Source: Sphingomonadaceae bacterium (GTDB lineage Bacteria > Pseudomonadota > Alphaproteobacteria > Sphingomonadales > Sphingomonadaceae). Taken from it: 8,464 nucleotides of DNA. Where the stretch lies: NCBI GenBank assembly GCA_004282995.1, contig SHLU01000097.1, forward strand, positions 1 through 8,464. The letters are read 5' to 3'. A model generated the notes under the pieces. It made no database searches, had not been told where the DNA came from, and worked only from the letters and a program-made list of their open reading frames with translations. Position numbers and translations under genes: made by a program. This document shows positions 1-6,664 of this stretch, in pieces. Position 1 is the first letter of the stretch. Every line of letters begins with the position of its first letter.

Positions 1-786
1 GGCCAGCGTCAATACCAGCGGATCGGCCAGCGGATTACCGGCCTCGGCCGGAGTGGGAGAGTGGAAAGTGAAGGGCATTCGATGCTCGCTCTCTTCCACC
101 AGTGCCGGGCTGTGCAGCCGCAACGTGTCGAGATAGCCGCGAAAATCGGTCGCCGTGACAAACAGGTCGATCGGGTGTCCAGGTGGCAACAGGGGAGGAC
201 CGGCATGTTCTGCCGCCATCGCCTCGAGCGCCTCATACAAAAGTTCCGACATGCCGGAGCCGGAAAAGGGCGGCTGAAACCAGCGGCCGCGGATCAGCCG
301 TGATACCTTGCCCCGGACTTCCGATCGGGTTTCGGGCGCGACGCTTTCGCTGACCGCACTTCCCGGGCGACGCAAGAGCCAGGCGACCAGTGGTTCAGCA
401 TAGGGTTTGGCAAAGCGCCACATCGGCCGCGCGTCCGGATCAACCAAGCGTTCAACGTCGGCGTTGTTGAGCCACAATTCGGTCAGAGGCTCGAGAGATG
501 CACCGGAATGGATCGCCTGGGCGAGGAATACCGCGTTAATCCCTCCTGCGCTCGCCCCGCTCATTATATCGGGGAGAACCCGCAACCGAAGCGCGGTCTC
601 GTCTTCGATGATGCGCAGCAAGGCAGCATAGATTGCCGCGCTTCCGGTCGGCGCGTTTTCGTCGGCAAGGAATGCCCGGCTGGCGCGGGCGAGATTCCAC
701 AGTTCCTTGGTTACGCCATGCATATATACGGCCAGGCTCACCCCCCCGTAGCATACCAGCGCAATCCGAAGTTCCTTCTGACGCAT
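1..786 (-). CDS. Patatin-like phospholipase (patatin-related protein), N-terminal part
   Basis: Reading the minus strand from the ATG at 786-784 gives 262 codons without a stop, running off the left edge. The protein starts MRQKELRIALVCYGG and has the glycine-rich patatin N-terminus (GGVSLAVYMHG, residues 14-24), which forms the oxyanion-hole region in patatins. The nucleophile elbow GASAG is at residues 77-81, with Ser79 the predicted catalytic serine. The catalytic Asp (DG motif) should lie beyond the window. Later segments (WRFAKPYAEPLVAWLLRRP, DLFVTATDFRGYLDTL) resemble the long bacterial patatin-related family (TIGR03607/DUF3376 type), whose members are much longer than 262 residues. Expected activity is lipid acyl hydrolysis; the substrate is unknown. 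No signal peptide is seen, so it is probably cytoplasmic or membrane-peripheral. The start is the only usual start codon after the in-frame stop near 843-845. There is no clear Shine-Dalgarno. The gene is divergent from radA. Confidence 0.85.
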   Translation of the reverse strand, partial: MRQKELRIALVCYGGVSLAVYMHGVTKELWNLARASRAFLADENAPTGSAAIYAALLRIIEDETALRLRVLPDIMSGASAGGINAVFLAQAIHSGASLEPLTELWLNNADVERLVDPDARPMWRFAKPYAEPLVAWLLRRPGSAVSESVAPETRSEVRGKVSRLIRGRWFQPPFSGSGMSELLYEALEAMAAEHAGPPLLPPGHPIDLFVTATDFRGYLDTLRLHSPALVEESEHRMPFTFHSPTPAEAGNPLADPLVLTLA

Positions 787-821
787 TGGGGGATAGTGGC
801 CCCGGACAGAGGCAATAGCAA

Positions 822-850
822 TTGCGTTCTGGAAATGTTCTGTTTATCGA
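822..850 (+). promoter_or_regulatory. Candidate radA promoter (possibly leaderless transcript)
   Basis: TTGCGT at 822-827 and TATCGA at 845-850 are separated by exactly 17 bases and resemble -35 and -10 elements. A start site 6-8 bases after the -10 would fall on or next to the radA ATG at 858. That would make a leaderless or near-leaderless mRNA, and it fits the absence of a Shine-Dalgarno before this ATG. The hexamers match consensus only partly, so this is an inference from spacing and position. Confidence 0.35.
826..840. promoter_or_regulatory. Candidate LexA (SOS) box, GTTC-N7-GTTC
   Basis: The sequence GTTCTGGAAATGTTC is a perfect direct repeat of GTTC separated by seven bases. This is the established LexA-binding consensus of Alphaproteobacteria (GTTCN7GTTC). 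It sits in the 71-bp divergent spacer between the patatin-like gene and the DNA-repair gene radA, ends 17 bases before the radA ATG, and lies between the candidate -35 and -10 elements, where a bound repressor would block transcription. By chance this pattern, in either orientation, is expected about 0.2% of the time in a spacer this long. Binding itself is inferred. Confidence 0.6.
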
Positions 851-857
851 ATCCGCG

Positions 858-2225
858 ATGGCGAAATCCAAGAAAAAATATGTCTGCCAGGCTTGCGGCG
901 CCGTGGCGCATCGCTGGCAGGGACAATGCGGCGACTGTTCGGAGTGGAATTCGCTGGTCGAGGATGCCCCGGCCACCGTATTCTCACAAAAGCACGATCT
1001 CTCGAGCGGCGGCCGGGCCATCGAGTTCGTCGACCTTCATCGTCCAGGCGAAGAACTGGTCCGGCGCACCACCGGTCTCGATGAATTCGATCGTGCGCTG
1101 GGCGGGGGGCTGGTCCCCGGCTGTGCGATACTGATGGGCGGCGATCCGGGGATCGGCAAATCGACGCTGCTGCTGCAGGCTGCCGCCAATATCGCCAAGG
1201 CCGGAAAGGAAGTCGTTTACGTCAGCGGAGAGGAAGCGGCCGGGCAGGTGCGGTTGCGTGCCTCTCGCCTGGGCGTTGCCGATGCGCCGCTCAAGCTCGC
1301 ATCAAGCACCTCGGTGCGCGATATCCTGACCACGCTTGGCGCAATGGAAGCTCCGGCCATGCTCGTCATAGATTCGATCCAGACCATGCATTCGGACACG
1401 ATCGAGGGTGCGCCCGGCACGGTCAGCCAAGTTCGCGGCTGCGCCTTCGAGTTGATCCGCTACGCCAAGGAAACCGGCGTTGCGCTGGTGCTGGTCGGCC
1501 ATGTCACCAAGGACGGCAGCATCGCCGGACCTCGCGTCCTTGAACACATGGTCGACGTGGTGATGAGCTTTGAAGGTGAACGAAGCCACCAGTACCGCAT
1601 CCTGCGCGCGCTCAAGAACCGCTTTGGCGCAGTCGACGAGATCGGCGTCTTCGCGATGGCCGCCAAGGGGCTGGAAGAGGTCGCCAATCCGTCGCTGCTG
1701 TTCCTGTCCGGCCGCGACGAGCCACTTGCCGGCAGCGCGGTATTCCCGGCATTGGAAGGCACACGGCCAGTGCTTGTGGAAGTGCAGGCCCTGATCGTGC
1801 GGTTGCAGTCGGGCGCGACGCCGCGACGGGCGGTCGTGGGTTGGGACAATGGCAGGCTCGCTATGCTGCTGGCAGTGCTCGAATCGCGTTGCGGGCTCAA
1901 TTTCAGTTCGGCCGAGGTCTATCTCAACGTCGCCGGGGGATACCGCCTTGCCGATCCGGCAGCAGATCTCGCAGTAGCCGCCGCACTGGTCTCGGCGCTG
2001 GCCGACAAGCCATTGCCTGAACGGTCGGTGTGGTTCGGTGAAGTCTCGTTGGCTGGCGAGGTGCGTCCCGTTGCCCATGCCGGGCTGCGGCTGCGCGAAG
2101 CAGCCAAGCTCGGCTTTGTCACGGGCTGCGGACCGCAGAATGGCGGGGAAAAGGTTGCCAATATGAAGTTTTCTCCTGTCGACCGACTGTCCAAGCTCGT
2201 TGACCGGGTGATGGCGAACACCTAG
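858..2225 (+). CDS. radA: DNA repair protein RadA/Sms
   Basis: Encodes a 455-residue RadA, the RecA-like ATPase/helicase that drives branch migration and processes recombination intermediates during repair. Visible domains in order: an N-terminal zinc finger with C10-x2-C13 and C24-x2-C27; a RecA-like core with Walker A GDPGIGKST (about 95-103) and a Walker B-like stretch MLVIDS (168-173); the RadA-specific KNRFG motif at 253-257; and a C-terminal Lon-protease-like domain from about residue 280 to the end. Length is normal for the family. I chose the ATG at 858 because MAKSKKKYVCQACG is the usual RadA N-terminus. An upstream in-frame TTG at 822 would add 12 residues, but it overlaps the putative promoter and LexA box. 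No Shine-Dalgarno is apparent. cvpA follows after 14 bases, suggesting co-transcription. The LexA-like box just upstream suggests damage-inducible expression. Confidence 0.96.
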   Translation: MAKSKKKYVCQACGAVAHRWQGQCGDCSEWNSLVEDAPATVFSQKHDLSSGGRAIEFVDLHRPGEELVRRTTGLDEFDRALGGGLVPGCAILMGGDPGIGKSTLLLQAAANIAKAGKEVVYVSGEEAAGQVRLRASRLGVADAPLKLASSTSVRDILTTLGAMEAPAMLVIDSIQTMHSDTIEGAPGTVSQVRGCAFELIRYAKETGVALVLVGHVTKDGSIAGPRVLEHMVDVVMSFEGERSHQYRILRALKNRFGAVDEIGVFAMAAKGLEEVANPSLLFLSGRDEPLAGSAVFPALEGTRPVLVEVQALIVRLQSGATPRRAVVGWDNGRLAMLLAVLESRCGLNFSSAEVYLNVAGGYRLADPAADLAVAAALVSALADKPLPERSVWFGEVSLAGEVRPVAHAGLRLREAAKLGFVTGCGPQNGGEKVANMKFSPVDRLSKLVDRVMANT

Positions 2226-2239
2226 TTACCGAGCCCATA

Positions 2240-2776
2240 ATGACCGGGTTTGACATCATAGTTCTCATCATCGTCGCGGTGGCCGCCATCGGCGGTTTCA
2301 TGCGTGGCTTCGTGCAGGAAGTTCTTTCGCTCGCGGCGTGGATTCTCGCGCTGTTTGCCATTCGGTATCTGCACACACCCCTGTTCGAAGCTTTCGAACC
2401 ATTTACCCCGACGCAGACCGGGGCTGCGATCCTCGCTTTTGTGGCGCTTTTGCTCATTCCCTATGCCGCGATGAAACTGATTGCCGGGCGCGCCGGCGAC
2501 GGGCCGCGCAAATCGCTTCTGGGGCCAATCGACCGCGTGCTGGGATTCGGTTTTGGGGCGATCAAGGGCGGCATCGTCGTCGTACTGGCCTTCTCCTTGC
2601 TTGCGCTCGGCTATGATACCGTCTGGGGTTACAAGGGCCGTCCGGTATGGATCGCCACCGCGCGAACCTATCCGGTGGTCAATGCCAGCACCGAAGCCCT
2701 CGTCGAATATATCTCCGAGCGGCGCGCGAAGCTGCGCGCCGAACAGGACGCCCAACGCGCATTGATCGGCGGTTGA
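2240..2776 (+). CDS. cvpA: CvpA family membrane protein
   Basis: Encodes a 178-residue integral inner-membrane protein of the CvpA (colicin V production) family. Four hydrophobic segments are visible at about residues 5-20, 28-44, 61-82 and 100-124. Family hallmarks are the early G-x-x-R-G-F segment (GGFMRGF, 18-24) and GPIDRVLGFGFGAIKG (95-110) before the last helix. The C-terminal tail from about 155 is charged (SERRAKLRAEQDAQR) and probably cytoplasmic. CvpA proteins are required for colicin V export in E. coli and affect envelope stress tolerance, but their molecular activity is not settled. The start lies 14 bases after the radA stop with only a weak upstream GAG, so translation probably depends on radA. 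Its stop overlaps the next start in TGATG. A radA-cvpA pairing is familiar in Alphaproteobacteria; the frequent downstream partner purF is not present here. Confidence 0.9.
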   Translation: MTGFDIIVLIIVAVAAIGGFMRGFVQEVLSLAAWILALFAIRYLHTPLFEAFEPFTPTQTGAAILAFVALLLIPYAAMKLIAGRAGDGPRKSLLGPIDRVLGFGFGAIKGGIVVVLAFSLLALGYDTVWGYKGRPVWIATARTYPVVNASTEALVEYISERRAKLRAEQDAQRALIGG

Positions 2777-3216
2777 TGGCGTCGGGCACAGCAGAGAAAC
2801 TCTATTCTCCCACGATCCTCGGCCTTGCTGTCGAGTTGGCCCGGTATCCGCTCGACACGAATTTGCCATTTCTTGGCCGCGCCCGGTCGCAAAGTTGCGG
2901 CAGTTCGTTGTCCCTGAGCCTCGAGACCGACGACAACGACACTATTCGCGCTCTTGGAATGCAGGTCTCGGCCTGTGCCATCGGACAAGCCAGTGCGGCG
3001 ATTTTCGCTCGCCACGCCATTGGGCTCGATGCGGCCGCGATTGGTCAAGCGCATGCAGCTATAGCGCATTGGCTGGAGGGTGAGGGGCCGGCACCGAACT
3101 GGCCCGATATCGATCTGATCGCTCCGGCCCGGGCATATCCTGCACGACATGGTGCGATGCTGTTGCCGTGGAAGGCCGCCGAGGTGGCGCTTTCCAAGGC
3201 TGGGGCAGCTCGCTAG
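2776..3216 (+). CDS. IscU/SufU-like iron-sulfur cluster scaffold family protein, atypical
   Basis: Encodes 146 residues with the layout of the NifU_N/IscU/SufU fold. The segment S-x-SCGSSLSLSL around Cys41 matches the first scaffold cysteine region. SACAIGQASAAIF around Cys67 matches the second (compare GC-x-I-x-x-AS in SufU). AYPARHGAMLLPWKAA (120-135) matches the third region, usually R-x-K-C-A-T-L-x-W. Known members assemble Fe-S clusters and pass them to apo-proteins. Here the third cysteine is replaced (Ala127 by my alignment), and the Asp usually following the first cysteine (CGD) is Ser43 (CGSS). Only two of the usual ligands remain, so it may be a divergent scaffold, a carrier or a non-catalytic relative. 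The ATG at 2776 overlaps the cvpA stop (TGATG), which supports this start and translational coupling. A longer in-frame start at 2647 lies inside cvpA and is unlikely. Confidence 0.72.
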   Translation: MASGTAEKLYSPTILGLAVELARYPLDTNLPFLGRARSQSCGSSLSLSLETDDNDTIRALGMQVSACAIGQASAAIFARHAIGLDAAAIGQAHAAIAHWLEGEGPAPNWPDIDLIAPARAYPARHGAMLLPWKAAEVALSKAGAAR

Positions 3217-3254
3217 AGATTTTTCAAATAATCAGGGGGACAGGGCGCAGCATC

Positions 3255-4883
3255 ATGAGCGACGCAGCAGCACTCAAGGGACGTGAGCCGGACGAGAACG
3301 AGATCAAGCTGGTTATCGGTGCTTCGTCAGCTGGCACCATCTTCGAATGGTATGATTTTTTCATCTACGGGACGCTGGCCTACATTCTCAAGGATGCGTT
3401 CTACGACGTCGACAATGAAACGCTCGGCCTCCTGCTGGTGTGGTCGACCTTCGCCGTTGGCTTCGCCTTCCGTCCGCTTGGTGCAGTCCTCTTCGGATTT
3501 CTCGGGGACAAGCTGGGACGCAAATATACCTTTCTCGTTACCGTCACCCTGATGGGGATTGCCACGGCCGGGGTCGGACTGATCCCAACGGTCGCTTCAA
3601 TCGGGATCGCCGCGCCGATCATCGTCATACTTTTGCGAGTAGTCCAGGGACTGGCACTAGGTGGTGAATATGGCGGGGCGGCAATTTATGTCGCTGAACA
3701 CGCCCCGCCGGAGAAGCGCGGTTTCTACACCAGTTTTATCCAGGCCAGCGTGGCCGGGGGTTTCGTACTGTCGATTGCAGTCGTGCTGACCTGCCGCTTT
3801 CTGATTCCAGAGGATGACTTCGTCGCCTGGGGCTGGCGTGTGCCGTTCCTGCTCTCCATCATCCTCCTCGGCATTTCGCTGTGGATGCGGCTCAAGCTGT
3901 CGGAAAGCCCGGTTTTCCAGGCCATGAAGGCCGAGGGCCAACTCGCCGGCAACCCGTTTGTCGAAAGCTTCACCTATCCCGGCAACCGCAAACGCATCTT
4001 CGTCGCCCTGTTCGGCGTCACGGGCATCCTGACGACAATCTGGTACACCGCGTTCTTCAGCGGGATGAGCTTCCTGCGTGGTCCGATGCACATGGCAGAC
4101 CTGACCGTTGAACTGATCCTGTTCTTCTCCGGCCTGATCGCGATGTCGTTCTATGTGCTGATCGGCAAATGGTCTGATCGGGTGGGCCGCAAGAAGCCGA
4201 TCATGATTGGTGCGATATTGACATTGCTGCTGCTGTTCCCGGCATTCTGGGGGCTGGGCAGCCTCGCCAATCCCGGCCTTGAGAAGGCTGCAAATGCCAC
4301 CCCGATTACAGTTGCCGGACCGCAATGCGTGACCGACCCCTTCGCCGACCTGTTCGACCGCGAGCAAACCGATTGCGGCAAGGTGCTGGAGACCCTGACC
4401 GCGTCGGGCGTTCCCTATGCGCTGGTCGAAAGTGAGGCGCTTGCACTGACAGCAGGCGACGAGCCTATCGCGATTGATCCGGTCTGGTTCGAGGACGGAG
4501 GTGCCCGGCGCGATGGCATACGCGCGGCCCTGGGCGAATACGGGTTCGATTTTGCCAAGCAGCAGCCCTCGGCCGTCAATATCCTCGGCATCGTCGCCAT
4601 TCTGCTGGGCCTCGGCATGCTGTCGGCGCTGACATACGGGTCAGTCGCGGCGCTGCTTTCGGAGATGTTTCCGCCGCGCATTCGATACAGCTCGATGTCG
4701 ATCCCATACCACATCGGCGCAGGCTATCTCGGCGGCTTCCTGCCGCTGATTGCAGGCGTGATCGTGGCCAGCACCGGCAATATCTATTCCGGTTTGTGGT
4801 ACACTTGGGTAGTCGTTGCCTTCGGCGTGGTGGTGCTGTGGTGGGGCGTCCCCGATGGTCCACCGCGCGACTTCGAGGATTGA
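3255..4883 (+). CDS. MFS transporter, metabolite:H+ symporter (MHS) type
   Basis: Encodes a 542-residue, 12-helix inner-membrane transporter of the ProP/KgtP/ShiA-like MHS family, which moves organic acids, betaines or similar metabolites with protons. Family signatures: EWYDFFIYG at 31-39 in helix 1, FRPLGAVLFG at 72-81, the cytoplasmic motif GDKLGRK at 84-90, RVVQGLALGGEYGGA in helix 4, and the second-half motif KWSDRVGRKK after helix 8. Members are usually about 430-500 residues. The extra length is a hydrophilic insert at about 339-438 between helices 9 and 10, predicted periplasmic, with Cys358 and Cys374 that could form a disulfide. Substrate cannot be told from sequence. The ATG at 3255 follows AGGGGGA (3234-3240) and AGGG (3242-3245). 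An in-frame ATG at 3168 lies inside the previous gene and would add 29 non-family residues. The AT-rich 3217-3233 stretch may hold a promoter -10, but none is convincing. Confidence 0.88.
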   Translation: MSDAAALKGREPDENEIKLVIGASSAGTIFEWYDFFIYGTLAYILKDAFYDVDNETLGLLLVWSTFAVGFAFRPLGAVLFGFLGDKLGRKYTFLVTVTLMGIATAGVGLIPTVASIGIAAPIIVILLRVVQGLALGGEYGGAAIYVAEHAPPEKRGFYTSFIQASVAGGFVLSIAVVLTCRFLIPEDDFVAWGWRVPFLLSIILLGISLWMRLKLSESPVFQAMKAEGQLAGNPFVESFTYPGNRKRIFVALFGVTGILTTIWYTAFFSGMSFLRGPMHMADLTVELILFFSGLIAMSFYVLIGKWSDRVGRKKPIMIGAILTLLLLFPAFWGLGSLANPGLEKAANATPITVAGPQCVTDPFADLFDREQTDCGKVLETLTASGVPYALVESEALALTAGDEPIAIDPVWFEDGGARRDGIRAALGEYGFDFAKQQPSAVNILGIVAILLGLGMLSALTYGSVAALLSEMFPPRIRYSSMSIPYHIGAGYLGGFLPLIAGVIVASTGNIYSGLWYTWVVVAFGVVVLWWGVPDGPPRDFED

Positions 4884-4922
4884 GCGCGATGCAAAGCCGT
4901 TCCAGCTGAAATGCAGGCATAA

Positions 4923-5969
4923 GTGATCCACGAACCTCCCCCGCCAACCTTGCGGCTCGATGTCGATATCGAGGCGCTTGCCGCGAACTGGCGCACACTG
5001 GACACAATGTCCGGACCGGCGCGAACTGGCGCGGCAGTCAAGGCGAATTGCTATGGTCTCGGGGTCGATATCTGTCTGCCTGCTTTGCGCGATGCCGGCG
5101 CACAGGACTTTTTCGTGGCGCATTGGAGCGAGGTAGAAGCGGCCCTGGCCCACGTGCCGGCCAAACAGATTTCCGTCCTGCACGGTGCCAATTCTCCCGC
5201 CGAAGTGGCCTATGCCAAAGCAACCGGAGTTCGCCCGGTCATCAACTCGCTACACCAGGCACGGCTCTGGAACGAAAGCGGCGGCAGAGCCTGTCACTTG
5301 ATGGTGGATACCGGCATCAACCGGCTGGGTATCCGGCCCGAAGATGTGGGCGACCCAGCCATTGCGGCGCTCGAAATCGAAGTGCTGATGTCGCATCTTT
5401 CCAGCGCGGATGAGGACAGCGATTCAAACTCGGCCCAGCAGCGCGCCTTGCGTGAACTGGGGAATAAGATTGATGCGAAGTCCTTGAGCCTAGCCAACAG
5501 CGCCGGAATTGCCCTGGGCGAGGATTTTGTGTTCGATCTGACCCGCCCCGGCATCGCGCTTTATGGCGGCGTTCCACGGCCCGAGTTGGAAGGCAGGATC
5601 CGCCAAGTTGCCTTTCTGCGCGCCAGCCTGATCCAGGTTGCCGATCTCGTGGCCGGCGACCGTGTGGGCTACAACGCGCTTTTTACTGCTGACCGTGCAA
5701 TGCGTGTCGGGACTGTGTCGCTCGGCTATGCCGACGGCTTCCTGCGAAGTTGGGGCAGCAAGGGCAACGCCCTGGTGCACGAAGATCGCGCGCTCCCGGT
5801 GCTTGGCAAGGTGTCGATGGACATGATTGTCGTCGATCTTTCGGAAGCGCCCGAATTGCAGGTCGGTGACTGGCTCGAGGTGCCCTACGCATTGCCTCGC
5901 GCCGCCGCCGCATCCGGCCTCTCACAGTATGAATTGTTGACCATACTGGGACAGCGCTTGCGCCATTGA
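4923..5969 (+). CDS. alr: Alanine racemase
   Basis: Encodes a 348-residue PLP-dependent alanine racemase, interconverting L- and D-alanine to supply D-Ala for peptidoglycan in the cytoplasm. The PLP Schiff-base lysine is Lys40 in AAVKANCYGLG, a variant of the common VVKADAYGHG. VDTGINRLG (128-136) carries the arginine that contacts the PLP oxygen. MSHLSSADE, LANSAG (190-195) and RPGIALYG (208-215) are typical barrel motifs. The second catalytic base is Tyr250 in RVGYN. GKVSMDM is the C-terminal domain motif lining the active site of the partner subunit. Length is slightly short but complete. The start is GTG: an in-frame TAA stands immediately before it, and the next ATG (residue 29) would cut the first barrel strand. 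A weak CAGG at 4914-4917 may serve as ribosome site. It follows the transporter by 39 bases. It is the only racemase gene in the window, so whether it is the essential copy is unknown. Confidence 0.95.
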   Translation: MIHEPPPPTLRLDVDIEALAANWRTLDTMSGPARTGAAVKANCYGLGVDICLPALRDAGAQDFFVAHWSEVEAALAHVPAKQISVLHGANSPAEVAYAKATGVRPVINSLHQARLWNESGGRACHLMVDTGINRLGIRPEDVGDPAIAALEIEVLMSHLSSADEDSDSNSAQQRALRELGNKIDAKSLSLANSAGIALGEDFVFDLTRPGIALYGGVPRPELEGRIRQVAFLRASLIQVADLVAGDRVGYNALFTADRAMRVGTVSLGYADGFLRSWGSKGNALVHEDRALPVLGKVSMDMIVVDLSEAPELQVGDWLEVPYALPRAAAASGLSQYELLTILGQRLRH

Positions 5970-6009
5970 ATTGAGCCAATTGCGCAGTTCATGCTGCAGG
6001 TGCTAAGGG

Positions 6010-6036
6010 CAATGCTGCGCAGCATTGTGCGCAGCA
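6010..6036. promoter_or_regulatory. Palindrome and TGC repeats upstream of phaR, candidate PhaR operator
   Basis: CAATGCTGCGCAGCATTG at 6010-6027 is a perfect 18-bp palindrome. TGCGCAGCA occurs at 6016-6024 and again at 6028-6036, a 12-base period. Further copies of the core are TGCGCAG at 5981-5987 and ATGCTGC at 5991-5997. PhaR of Paracoccus and Rhodobacter is known to bind TGC-rich sites of the form CTGC-N3-4-GCAG and to repress its own gene. Here the half-sites abut (CTGCGCAG, 6015-6022), so the spacing differs. The site ends 22 bases before the phaR ATG. No T-run follows, so a terminator for alr is unlikely. Binding is inferred. Confidence 0.5.
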
Positions 6037-6058
6037 ACACAAGTCCGATCTCCACGCC

Positions 6059-6610
6059 ATGGCTCGCAAAACCACCGCACCGGGCGACACTGTCGTCATC
6101 AAGAAATACGCCAACCGGCGGCTCTACAACACCCAGAGTTCGAGCTATATCACGCTCGACGATCTCGCCGCGATGACGCGCGAGGGAACGGACTTCAAGG
6201 TGGTCGATGCCAAGTCGGGCGACGACATCACCCACACAATCCTGACCCAGATCATCATGGACGAGGAGACGGGCGGCAAGCAGATGCTGCCGGTCAGCTT
6301 CCTGCGCGACATCATCTCGATGTATGGCAATTCCATGCAGGCCATGATGCCGAGCTATCTTGAAGCCAGCATGAAGAATTTTCGCGAGAACCAGGTCAAG
6401 ATCCGCGAGAGCTTTGAAAAGGGCATCTCCGGCACGCCGCTGGCCAAACTTCACGAGAACAACATGGCGATGATCAAGGCTATGAGCGCCGCCCTCATTC
6501 CTGGCGGAAAACCGCAGGAAACCCCGGCTTCAAACAAGGATGCCGAACTCGCCGCGCTCAAGCGGCAGATGGCCGAGATGCAAAAGAAGCTGGACGAACT
6601 GGGCAAGTAG
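6059..6610 (+). CDS. phaR: Polyhydroxyalkanoate synthesis repressor PhaR
   Basis: Encodes 183 residues of PhaR, the DNA- and PHB-binding regulator that represses phasin (phaP) and its own gene until polyhydroxyalkanoate granules accumulate and titrate it. The N-terminal PHB/PHA accumulation regulator domain spans about 13-73, with the family-invariant IKKYANRRLYNT near its start followed by SSYITLDDLA. The central part (about 80-110, LPVSFLRDIISMYGNSMQAMMPSYLEASM) matches the PHB accumulation domain. The C-terminal 23 or so residues (DAELAALKRQMAEMQKKLDELGK) form a heptad-like coiled coil, probably for oligomerisation. No ribosome-binding site is seen before the ATG at 6059, but the protein begins just ahead of the conserved domain and no better start exists. 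No phaC, phaP or phaZ gene is in the window, so targets lie elsewhere. The repeats upstream suggest autoregulation. Confidence 0.94.
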   Translation: MARKTTAPGDTVVIKKYANRRLYNTQSSSYITLDDLAAMTREGTDFKVVDAKSGDDITHTILTQIIMDEETGGKQMLPVSFLRDIISMYGNSMQAMMPSYLEASMKNFRENQVKIRESFEKGISGTPLAKLHENNMAMIKAMSAALIPGGKPQETPASNKDAELAALKRQMAEMQKKLDELGK

Positions 6611-6650
6611 CGCCAAGCGCCCGCCCTCTCGATCCGCAACTCAACAAGAC

Positions 6651-6656
6651 AGGACA
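6651..6656 (+). promoter_or_regulatory. Ribosome-binding site deciding the proS GTG start
   Basis: AGGACA lies 10 bases before the last base preceding GTG at 6665-6667 (AGGA core 6651-6654). It is the only Shine-Dalgarno-like sequence in the 54-bp gap after phaR and supports the GTG as start. Confidence 0.5.
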
Positions 6657-6664
6657 GACCCGAC

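Noticed and set aside
822..857. TTG at 822 as radA start
   Set aside because: The added 12 residues are not part of the usual RadA N-terminus, and the codon falls inside the likely promoter and LexA box. The ATG at 858 gives the canonical MAKSKKKYVCQACG start.
508..1134. 208-codon plus-strand frame spanning the patatin gene, the intergenic region and the radA start
   Set aside because: It overlaps two well-supported genes, including the GASAG patatin gene on the other strand, and its product resembles nothing.
1302..2078. 258-codon open frame on the minus strand opposite radA
   Set aside because: It is a shadow of radA codon usage, with no family motifs and histidine/arginine/glutamine-rich composition typical of antisense translation.
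3657..4367. 236-codon minus-strand frame opposite the MFS transporter
   Set aside because: The plus strand encodes a full 12-helix transporter with MHS motifs. The antisense product is low-complexity and charged without motifs.
6010..6027. The palindrome after alr as a Rho-independent terminator
   Set aside because: It has no loop and no following T-run, and the half-sites match PhaR-type TGC motifs next to phaR, so an operator is the better reading.
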